Below are positions 1 to 4,979 of a DNA stretch of 6,796 nt, in pieces; position 1 is the first letter of the stretch; each line of letters starts with the position of its first letter. This DNA comes from Acidobacteriota bacterium (GTDB lineage Bacteria; Acidobacteriota; Terriglobia; UBA7540): the NCBI GenBank assembly GCA_021784615.1, contig JAJYHU010000227.1, positions 1 to 6,796 on the forward strand, in the 5' to 3' direction. The position numbers and the translations under genes were made by a program. Below the pieces are notes generated by a model. That model was not told the origin of the DNA. It did no database searches and saw nothing but the letters and a program-made list of their open reading frames with translations.

Positions 1-8
1 TCCACAGG

Positions 9-44
9 ACGGGCGGCTGCGGCCACGACTTGCAAGCCGCCCGT
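9..44. repeat. Perfect 10-bp GC-rich inverted repeat (hairpin)
   Basis: Arms acgggcggct (9-18) and agccgcccgt (35-44) are exact reverse complements around a 16-base loop. A second short palindrome, gggcgccc, follows at 45-52. No T-run follows on either strand, so it is not a textbook intrinsic terminator. It could be a processed or degraded terminator of a gene to the left, or a dispersed palindrome. Confidence 0.55.
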
Positions 45-275
45 GGGCGCCCAAAACATGGCATGGCTGCTCCCCGGTAAAGTGCGGCGGATTTCTGGAA
101 TTCGGGCGCTCCGAATCGTCGACCTTTCACACCTCCGCTCATGGCTTCCATCGCTTGTTCCACAGGTTGATATCGTCCATAAACCGGCCATCGGCATTGC
201 GGCCTTTCCGCGCTGAAATCAGGAAAAATCACCGGGTAAGGCGGCGTGACCTCCTGATAAGGTGGGGAGGCCTGA

Positions 276-305
276 TTCGTGTTATATTGGTTTACTCACT
301 AGAAT
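276..305 (+). promoter_or_regulatory. Possible sigma70-type promoter for hemQ
   Basis: TTCGTG (276-281) and TAGAAT (300-305) are separated by 18 bases and resemble -35 and -10 boxes. An overlapping alternative is the extended -10 TGTTATATT at 280-288, which has no good -35 box. Either would give a leader of roughly 75-100 bases before hemQ. This is pattern matching by eye; other sigma-factor classes were not considered. Confidence 0.3.
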
Positions 306-315
306 GATAAGGATG

Positions 316-357
316 GCGGCCACTGTGCGCGCAGTGCAGATGATCATTGTTGGCCGC
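316..357 (+). other. Foldable segment in the hemQ leader
   Basis: Outer arms gcggcca (316-322) and tggccgc (351-357) are perfect complements. They enclose a small hairpin, cactg (321-325) with cagtg (332-336), which overlaps the outer arm by two bases, and the palindrome atgatcat (340-347). The structure ends about 18 bases before the ribosome binding site. It could stabilise the leader or be a regulatory site. I recognise no named riboswitch class. Confidence 0.35.
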
Positions 358-375
358 AGAAACGACAAAAACTTT

Positions 376-381
376 AGGAGG
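376..381 (+). promoter_or_regulatory. Ribosome binding site that fixes the hemQ TTG start
   Basis: A perfect AGGAGG sits 8 bases before the TTG at 390. An in-frame TGA at 384-386 lies between them, so translation cannot begin further upstream. The next methionine in the frame is at residue 56, inside the conserved domain. Together these support the non-ATG start. Confidence 0.8.
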
Positions 382-389
382 ATTGACGC

Positions 390-1115
390 TTGGCCGATCC
401 CAAAGCGACAGGAACCAACAAAGAGGATAATCGCCGACAGTACGTCAACTTTAGGTATTACAAAGTTGACCCCGCGTGGCGGAGATTGCCTGAGGCGGAG
501 CGTACGCGCGGCAAGCGCCAGTTTATCGACGTCGTAAAAAGTTACGAGCCGGAGATGCTCGTCATCCCCTATTCCCTGGTGGGTATTCGCGGCGATTGCG
601 ACTTTATGCTGTGGCGCATCAGCTATGACCTGCTCAAGTTTCAGGAAATGAGCGCGCAACTCTTCTCTACGGACCTGGGAAAGTATCTCACGGTCCCTTA
701 CTCCTATCTCGCCATGACCAAACAGTCAACCTACGTCCGCGAGCACCAGCACCCCGACCAGGAAGGAGTGCGGCTTCGCCTGACGCCCGGCAAGTTCCGC
801 TACCTGTTTGTATATCCATTCGTGAAGACGCGCGCCTGGTACCGGCTGACGCAGCACGCCCGCCAGGGTATGATGAATGAGCACATCGAGATCGGCCATC
901 GCTTCCCGACAGTCCGCCTGAACACGACTTATTCCTTCGGACTGGATGACCAGGAATTCGTGGTGGCTTTTGAAAGCGACAAGCCGGAGCATTTTGTGGA
1001 CTTGGTGATGGAATTGCGCCACGCCGAGGCCAGCAACTATACGCTGAGGGATACGCCCATTTTCACCTGCGTGCATCGCGAACTTCCGGAAATGCTCGAT
1101 TTGCTGGGCGGATGA
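390..1115 (+). CDS. hemQ: HemQ-like coproheme decarboxylase (chlorite dismutase family)
   Basis: This 241-residue protein belongs to the chlorite dismutase/HemQ family of haem-binding cytoplasmic enzymes. HemQ converts iron-coproporphyrin III to haem b by oxidative decarboxylation, the last step of the coproporphyrin-dependent pathway. Visible family features are the YPFVK segment, whose Tyr142 and Lys146 match in spacing the catalytic Tyr and propionate-binding Lys of Firmicutes HemQ; His165 in NEHIEIG, the expected proximal haem ligand; and the TTYSFGLDDQEF and RDTPIFTC blocks (about 179-190 and 220-227). Length is normal for the single-gene form. Where true chlorite dismutases carry their distal Arg, my hand alignment gives Leu177 or Asn178, which favours HemQ. 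Arg176 is close by, so alignment error is possible. The first 16 residues are variable and polar. It stands alone, with no other haem gene in view. Family assignment is firm; the exact reaction is inferred. Confidence 0.85.
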   Translation: MADPKATGTNKEDNRRQYVNFRYYKVDPAWRRLPEAERTRGKRQFIDVVKSYEPEMLVIPYSLVGIRGDCDFMLWRISYDLLKFQEMSAQLFSTDLGKYLTVPYSYLAMTKQSTYVREHQHPDQEGVRLRLTPGKFRYLFVYPFVKTRAWYRLTQHARQGMMNEHIEIGHRFPTVRLNTTYSFGLDDQEFVVAFESDKPEHFVDLVMELRHAEASNYTLRDTPIFTCVHRELPEMLDLLGG

Positions 1116-1256
1116 TTTAGGCTCTCCCGGAATGGCCTGAAAAGAAAATCTTGCTTGATTCTTTGACGGGGTTCTTTGCGCCCGCGCCATGCTCGCACAA
1201 ACAGCTTCCAATCACGCCATCGCTCCGAAAACCTTGGGAAAGCCGGGGAGGTAGAA

Positions 1257-1295
1257 ATGAAGGCAGGATTCATCGGCTTGGGCGGCAGGGAATAG
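1257..1295 (+). pseudogene. 12-codon frame resembling a dehydrogenase N-terminus, just before nth
   Basis: The frame reads MKAGFIGLGGRE and stops at TAG (1293-1295). GGAGG at 1247-1251 precedes its ATG by 5 bases, a better ribosome binding site than that of nth. The peptide matches the start of NAD-binding 3-hydroxyisobutyrate/6-phosphogluconate dehydrogenase-type proteins, which commonly begin MK-GFIGLG-MG. Here the two residues between GLG and GRE seem to be missing, and everything downstream is absent. It is therefore either a gene remnant left by deletion or a short leader whose translation couples to nth, whose ATG lies 7 bases after the stop. The resemblance rests on about ten residues, so chance is possible. 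Confidence 0.4.
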
Positions 1296-1302
1296 GAACG
1301 TT

Positions 1303-2010
1303 ATGAAAACGACTGCCGCACGCAAAAGACGCTCCACCGGCAAGGCCCCCCGTCGGAAGAAGGATGATAGGCGTCCGCCCGCCAACAGATTAGACAAAAT
1401 CTTGGCCGCGCTCGACCGCCATTTCCCACAAGCCGAGTGCGCCCTCCATCACAAGAATCCCTTCCAACTCCTGGTCGCCACCATCCTCTCGGCGCAATGC
1501 ACGGACGAGCGCGTCAACAAGGTAACGTCGGGGCTTTTCGAGAAACATCCTTCTGCGCGGGACTTTGCCAGGCTTGACCCCAAGGTGCTTGAGGAAGACA
1601 TTCACTCCACCGGCTTCTTCCGCAACAAAGCCAAAAACATCATTGGCGCCTCCAGGCAGATCGTTGAAAAGTTCCGAAGCGAGGTCCCGCAGAGCATGGA
1701 GGAATTGCTCACGCTTCCCGGCGTGGCCCGCAAAACCGCCAACGTCGTCCTAGGCACAGCTTATGGTAAGGCTGAGGGCGTAGTGGTGGACACGCACGTT
1801 TTTCGCATTGCTCGCCGCCTGAAGCTCGCGGGCGGCAAAACGCCGGAAAACGTGGAGCAGGATCTTATGGAGCTGCTTCCTCGGGACCGATGGATCGCCT
1901 TCAGCCATCAAGTGATCTTGTTTGGACGCAAGATTTGCCAGGCTCGCAACCCGAACTGTGCGGAGTGCCCTTTGGAATCCCTCTGCGACTCACCCGACAA
2001 AACCGTGTAG
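1303..2010 (+). CDS. nth: Endonuclease III (DNA glycosylase/AP lyase)
   Basis: This bifunctional base-excision-repair enzyme removes oxidised pyrimidines and cleaves the abasic site by beta-elimination. The 235-residue product carries all hallmarks. The helix-hairpin-helix LPGVARKTANVVL spans 138-150, with Lys144 as the Schiff-base lysine (Lys120 of E. coli). VVDTHVFRI at 161-169 holds the catalytic Asp163 (Asp138 of E. coli). The C-terminal 4Fe-4S ligands Cys212, Cys219, Cys222 and Cys228 follow the C-X6-C-X2-C-X5-C spacing. It is about 24 residues longer than the E. coli enzyme, because of a very basic N-terminus (residues 1-29) rich in Arg and Lys that may help DNA binding. The ATG has only a weak AGGAA upstream and starts 7 bases after the TAG of the 12-codon frame. 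A later start inside the basic tail cannot be excluded. It converges with ispH. Confidence 0.95.
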   Translation: MKTTAARKRRSTGKAPRRKKDDRRPPANRLDKILAALDRHFPQAECALHHKNPFQLLVATILSAQCTDERVNKVTSGLFEKHPSARDFARLDPKVLEEDIHSTGFFRNKAKNIIGASRQIVEKFRSEVPQSMEELLTLPGVARKTANVVLGTAYGKAEGVVVDTHVFRIARRLKLAGGKTPENVEQDLMELLPRDRWIAFSHQVILFGRKICQARNPNCAECPLESLCDSPDKTV

Positions 2011-2092
2011 CGCCGGGCAATGAGCTTTGGGTCCGGTTTCCAGGAATTGAACTGCGGCAGCGTTGCGGGGGATTTATCTTCAGGACGGGATA

Positions 2093-3067
2093 TTAAGATT
2101 CGACGCCGTGCTTTACCGGTTCCCATGCGCCCATGGGGGGCGGCGTGAAAGTCACTCGCTCCCTTGCGACCTCAACCTCTTGGATATCTTTTACGCCCAA
2201 AACCTTAAAGTAGGAGACCACGTCTTGAACCAGGTTCTCCGGAGCGGAAGCGCCGGCGGCGATCCCGACAACCCCGGCGTGTTCCAGCCAGGACGGTTGG
2301 ATCTCAGAAGCGTCATCAATCAGGTGCGCCTCTGTTCCCATCGCCTCCGCGACCTCCCGCAGGCGCTTGGAGTTTGAGCTGTTGTTCGAGCCGAGGACAA
2401 GCACCAGATCGGCTTGGCGCGCGATCTGCTTTACGGCGGCCTGCCGGTTCTGGGTTGCGTAACAGATGTCGTCGCTTGATGGCGTGACCAGGTTGGGGAA
2501 ACGGCGCTTCAAAATGCCGATAATGGCGGAGGCGTCATCCACGCTCAAGGTGGTTTGCGTCGTAACCGCAACACGCTCAGGGTCAGGCACCTGGACCCGC
2601 TCAGCCTCCGCTTCGCTGCCGACCAATTGGATTCCGCCCGGAGCCTCGCCCATGGTTCCAACCACTTCGTCGTGTCCCTCGCGCCCCACCAAAAGAATGG
2701 ACAGTCCCTGTTGGACGAACCGTCTGACCTCAAGGTGAACTTTGGTCACCAGCGGGCAGGTGGCGTCAATCACCTGTAAATTCTTCAAGCGCGCCTGGGC
2801 GGCAACATCAGGAACAACCCCGTGAGCGCTGAAAATAACAACCGCACCTTCCGGCACCTGGTCGATTCCGCCGACGAAGATCGCCCCTTTTCGGGACAAC
2901 GACTCAATCACATATTTGTTATGAACGATCTGCTTTCTGACGTAGATGGGAGGCTCATATAACTCAAGAGCCATGTTGACGACTTCAATCGCCCGGTCGA
3001 CGCCCGCACAAAATCCTCGCGGATTTGAGAGCAACACCTTCCTCGGCCGGCTTTGGTCTTTATCCAT
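2093..3067 (-). CDS. ispH: 4-hydroxy-3-methylbut-2-enyl diphosphate reductase
   Basis: IspH (LytB) is the last enzyme of the MEP isoprenoid pathway, reducing HMBPP to IPP and DMAPP with a 4Fe-4S cluster. At 324 residues it has the normal length. The cluster cysteines are Cys20 (NPRGFCAGV), Cys104 (DATCPLV) and Cys202 (ICYATQNRQ). Substrate-binding residues are all in place: His49, His82 (AHGV), His132 and Glu134 (GHDEV), Thr173 (TQTT), the SSN triad at 230-232 and Ser274 (AGASAPE). The ATG at 3065-3067 follows an in-frame TGA only one codon upstream, so no longer form exists. No clear Shine-Dalgarno is visible, so it may be weakly initiated or leaderless. Its 82-base gap to nth holds no convincing terminator. 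The gene-free palindromic region lies upstream, so its promoter should sit in or near the repeat element. Confidence 0.96.
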   Translation of the reverse strand: MDKDQSRPRKVLLSNPRGFCAGVDRAIEVVNMALELYEPPIYVRKQIVHNKYVIESLSRKGAIFVGGIDQVPEGAVVIFSAHGVVPDVAAQARLKNLQVIDATCPLVTKVHLEVRRFVQQGLSILLVGREGHDEVVGTMGEAPGGIQLVGSEAEAERVQVPDPERVAVTTQTTLSVDDASAIIGILKRRFPNLVTPSSDDICYATQNRQAAVKQIARQADLVLVLGSNNSSNSKRLREVAEAMGTEAHLIDDASEIQPSWLEHAGVVGIAAGASAPENLVQDVVSYFKVLGVKDIQEVEVARERVTFTPPPMGAWEPVKHGVES

Positions 3068-3125
3068 GGATCATTTGTTAGTGTCATGTCTCAGAAGTGC
3101 GTTGATAAAATCTGCGCGTGTCGCT

Positions 3126-3220
3126 GTCATTCCGAGGGCCGAGGTTTCGATCGGACCGAGGAATCTGCTTTGTTTTCAATCCCTCATCAAAAGCAGATTC
3201 CTCGCTGCGCTCGGAATGAC
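3126..3220. repeat. 'SERSEES'-type intergenic inverted-repeat element
   Basis: Outer arms gtcattccgag (3126-3136) and ctcggaatgac (3210-3220) are exact complements, 11 of 11. Inner arms cgaggaatctgcttt (3157-3171) and aaagcagattcctcg (3190-3204) match 15 of 15 around an 18-base loop. Between the paired blocks the left side has 20 extra bases (3137-3156) and the right side only 5 (3205-3209). Translated on the minus strand the right arm gives CHSERSEES, a string I recall from many spurious proteins in Acidobacteriota and other genomes. That makes it a probable dispersed palindromic (REP/MITE-like) element. As RNA it would form a long hairpin between ispH and the region upstream. It has no coding capacity of its own. 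Confidence 0.85.
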
Positions 3221-3287
3221 ATTTAGACTTATGCAGCGAATTAATGAGCCAGCACACTAGCGCAGCGCCTAAATCCCATGCTAACAA

Positions 3288-3320
3288 ATGGGGTCTTTGA
3301 ACGTCAAAAAGGTCCCCCAT
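3288..3320. repeat. Imperfect hairpin
   Basis: atgggg (3288-3293) can pair with ccccat (3315-3320), and an inner stretch ctttga / tcaaaaag pairs with a small bulge, leaving a short loop. Both strands are T- or A-rich inside the stem rather than after it, so terminator function is doubtful. Confidence 0.35.
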
Positions 3321-3394
3321 CGGCTAACTGGATGCCCATAGTATGTTTCGGCTCTGCCAGCCGCCAACATGAAAAAGGGGAACGATTTTGCCGG

Positions 3395-3431
3395 GCAGGG
3401 TCCCTGCGGGGTACCGTGACCGAAGTACCCC
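3395..3431. repeat. Two adjacent GC palindromes
   Basis: gcaggg (3395-3400) and ccctgc (3402-3407) are mirror complements around one base, immediately followed by ggggtac (3408-3414) and gtacccc (3425-3431) around a 10-base loop. Such clustered palindromes suggest a second small dispersed repeat or a protein-binding site. Nothing ties it to a known family. Confidence 0.4.
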
Positions 3432-3486
3432 ATAGCAGGTTGAAGGCATGAGGTGCGAAGCAAAATGAGAGCGAACAGCAAAAGAT

Positions 3487-3524
3487 GCCGGCGCAGCCTT
3501 CATCGCAAATCTATTTGCGCCGGC
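3487..3524 (-). terminator. Possible terminator downstream of the SDR gene
   Basis: On the minus strand, GCCGGCGCA (3524-3516) can pair with TGCGCCGGC (3495-3487) as a 9-bp GC-rich stem, followed by ATCTTTTG. A competing 7-bp mini-stem, cgcaaat/atttgcg (3504-3510 and 3513-3519), overlaps it. A second copy of the left arm lies at 3551-3561, nearer the stop codon. The T-run is short and interrupted and the loop is long (20 bases), so efficiency is uncertain. Confidence 0.4.
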
Positions 3525-3566
3525 CCGACATTGGATTGCCCCATTTCCTGTTTGCGCCGGCAAGGG

Positions 3567-4376
3567 CTAAGCCACAATGTCCTCGCCGCCGTCGACGCGG
3601 ATAACATTGCCGGTCATCCACTGCGTTCTGTCGTCCATCAAGGCTGCGATCGCCGAGGCAACGTCTTGCGGCGTGGTCAGGCGTCCGCCGGGATTGCGCA
3701 ACTTGGCAAACTCCGCCAGCTTCTCGATGCCGGGAATCTTGCTTGATCCCGGAGTGACAGTTACACCCGCCTGAATGGCGTTGGCAGTGATGCCCTGGGG
3801 CATCAGTTCATACGCCAATTGCCGCAAGTGCGACTCCATCACCGCTTTTGCCGCTGATACGGCCCCGTAATTCGGAATAATGCTGTGTCCGCCGGCGCTC
3901 GTCAGGCCGTAGATGCGGCTCCCGGACCGCATCATTTTGCGGCGGGTTAACTCCTGGACCCAATAGACAAGGTTGCTGCCCATCACGTCCACGGTCATCT
4001 CCATCTGGGCCTGCGTCAGCTGATTTTTTGAGTCCTCACTGACATATGGCAGCAGCGAACCGAAAGCCACCGAATGCAAGAACACTTTCACGTAATGCTC
4101 GCCGCCTAATTCCTTCCAGCGCGCCTGCATCTTATCAAAAGCATCAGCCCGCTTGCCGGCATCCGCGGCGTTGATGTTGAAAAACACCGCGTCGCGACCC
4201 GCCGCCTTAATCTCTTGAATGATGCCATTGATATGTTCCTGCGCTGATCTGCGGTCGAAGTGAACCCCAAAAACGTTCAGGCCCGAACGCGCCAGTTCCA
4301 GACTTGCCGCCTCCCCAAAACCGCTCGAGGCCCCAACAATAAGAGCCCATCGCGTGGGCTCTGTTTGTGTCGTCAT
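3567..4376 (-). CDS. FabL/FabI-like enoyl-ACP reductase (SDR family)
   Basis: This 269-residue Rossmann oxidoreductase probably reduces the trans-2-enoyl-ACP double bond at the end of each fatty-acid elongation cycle. The nucleotide-binding loop is GASSGFG at 15-21. The catalytic pair is Tyr170 and Lys177 with six residues between them, the spacing of enoyl reductases rather than the YxxxK of classical SDRs. IPNY at 167-170 and HSVAFG at 101-106 recall FabI, while the classical glycine loop and Ser160 (where E. coli FabI has Tyr146) recall FabL. The C-terminal GR-TTPQDVA and VDGGEDIVA (from 231) are typical SDR endings. GGAGG at 4387-4391 precedes the ATG by 10 bases. It follows tsaE by 105 bases on the same strand. 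No other fatty-acid gene is in view, so the substrate is inferred; a different SDR activity is possible. Confidence 0.75.
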   Translation of the reverse strand: MTTQTEPTRWALIVGASSGFGEAASLELARSGLNVFGVHFDRRSAQEHINGIIQEIKAAGRDAVFFNINAADAGKRADAFDKMQARWKELGGEHYVKVFLHSVAFGSLLPYVSEDSKNQLTQAQMEMTVDVMGSNLVYWVQELTRRKMMRSGSRIYGLTSAGGHSIIPNYGAVSAAKAVMESHLRQLAYELMPQGITANAIQAGVTVTPGSSKIPGIEKLAEFAKLRNPGGRLTTPQDVASAIAALMDDRTQWMTGNVIRVDGGEDIVA

Positions 4377-4454
4377 TCCGCTGCTTCCTCCAACTAATGG
4401 GATTGTCCCTGTTCGTGGAAAAACTCGCTTTCAACCGCTCCAGCCAGGCTCGAA

Positions 4455-4468
4455 AAGGCGTCCGCCTT
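4455..4468 (-). terminator. Weak hairpin after tsaE
   Basis: On the minus strand, AAGGC (4468-4464) and GCCTT (4459-4455) form a 5-bp stem around a 4-base loop, followed by TTCG. It lies about 15 bases past the tsaE stop. It could attenuate read-through into the SDR gene, but the stem and T-run are both short. Confidence 0.3.
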
Positions 4469-4481
4469 GCCGCGATAAACC

Positions 4482-4925
4482 TTAAGGGTCCAAGTTTTCA
4501 ATTGTGATGCGGCGTTCGTCACCCTCGAGAAGCTCCATGTGAATTCTGACTTGTGCCGCTACGTCCTGCCCGAGAAACTTTTCTCCCCATTCTACGATGA
4601 CCGTGGCTGGTTGCTCCAGTAAATCATCTAAACCCAGCGTCCCAAACTCCCGAGATCCCTCCACCCGGTAAAGGTCGGCATGGTAAACCCTGCGGTCGCG
4701 GCCATACTCATGAACCAGAGTGAAGGATGGACTGGTCACGTCCTCCTCGCGAGCCGCGCCCAACCCCGCCACAAGGCCTTTAACCAGCGTGGTTTTGCCG
4801 CTCCCCAACTCTCCTTCCAGCAGCACCAGAGAAGGCTGCCGAAGTGTTTGCGCCAATTCATAGCCCAAACGGATCGTCTCTTCCGGCGAATGGGTTACAA
4901 CTTCTTTGCGACTTTCCAAACTCAT
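4482..4925 (-). CDS. tsaE: tRNA t6A threonylcarbamoyladenosine synthesis ATPase TsaE
   Basis: TsaE (YjeE) is the small P-loop ATPase that works with TsaB and TsaD to place the threonylcarbamoyl group on A37 of ANN-decoding tRNAs. The 147-residue protein has the usual length and motifs: Walker A GELGSGKTT at 38-46 with Lys44, the switch-like TSPSFTLVHEY at 64-74, HADLYR at 82-87 with Asp84, and VEWGEK at 111-116 with the conserved Glu112-Trp113. GAGG lies 10 bases before the ATG. The stop of nnr is 54 bases upstream. Adjacency of nnr (yjeF) and tsaE (yjeE) is also seen in E. coli and many other bacteria, although the functional reason is unclear. TsaB and TsaD are not in the window. Confidence 0.95.
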   Translation of the reverse strand: MSLESRKEVVTHSPEETIRLGYELAQTLRQPSLVLLEGELGSGKTTLVKGLVAGLGAAREEDVTSPSFTLVHEYGRDRRVYHADLYRVEGSREFGTLGLDDLLEQPATVIVEWGEKFLGQDVAAQVRIHMELLEGDERRITIENLDP

Positions 4926-4979
4926 TCCTCACAGACCTCGGTCAGGAGCATGCAAATGGGATTCCACGGCAATTCAACG

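Larger units (their letters stand above)
1..389. other. Gene-free upstream region and hemQ leader
   Basis: No recognisable protein is encoded here. One plus-strand frame is open from base 1 to a TGA at 214-216 (71 codons, no start needed because it meets the edge). Its translation is Arg/Ala/Pro-rich and matches no family I know, and a minus-strand frame over the same bases is also open to the edge, as expected by chance in GC-rich DNA. The stretch holds a strong hairpin at 9-44, a possible promoter around 276-305, a foldable segment at 316-357 and the hemQ ribosome binding site at 376-381. The left end could still be the tail of a gene lying outside the window. Confidence 0.55.
3068..3566. 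other. Gene-free, palindrome-rich intergenic region
   Basis: Nearly 500 bases separate ispH and the SDR gene, both on the minus strand. No frame here has a ribosome binding site or family resemblance. Frames at 3084-3320 and 3281-3563 (minus) are translations of repeats. The region contains, in order, a long inverted-repeat element (3126-3220), a 10-bp inverted pair at 3072-3081 and 3281-3290, an imperfect hairpin (3288-3320), two tight GC palindromes (3395-3431) and GC-rich arms at 3487-3561. The ispH promoter should lie at its left end, but I could not pick a convincing one. Confidence 0.75.

Noticed and set aside
139..180. Minus-strand mini-frame MDDINLWNKRWKP with two Trp residues, resembling a leader peptide
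   Set aside because: It has no ribosome binding site, no Trp-biosynthesis gene downstream and no attenuator structure. Two Trp in 13 codons is not enough.
1..216. Plus-strand frame open from the left edge to a TGA, possible gene tail
   Set aside because: The composition is unlike the neighbouring proteins, the opposite strand is equally open, and a strong palindrome lies within it. It cannot be supported without the upstream sequence.
262..537. Plus-strand 91-codon frame overlapping the hemQ start
   Set aside because: It is rich in Arg and Ser, overlaps the clear HemQ frame and lacks a ribosome binding site.
1142..1165. AT-rich hairpin just after hemQ (AAAGA...TCTTT with a bulge) as a terminator
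   Set aside because: The stem is short, AT-rich and bulged, with no T-run directly after it. It is too weak to call.
2011..2092. Bidirectional terminator between the convergent nth and ispH genes
   Set aside because: I expected one from the layout but saw no adequate stem or T-run in the 82 bases.
3084..3320. Minus-strand 78-codon frame containing CHSERSEES
   Set aside because: It is a translation across the palindromic repeat, with no ribosome binding site. This is the familiar spurious-protein pattern.
3281..3563. Two overlapping minus-strand frames of 66 and 79 codons
   Set aside because: They run through palindromes and hairpins, have no Shine-Dalgarno and no family resemblance, and occupy two frames over the same DNA.
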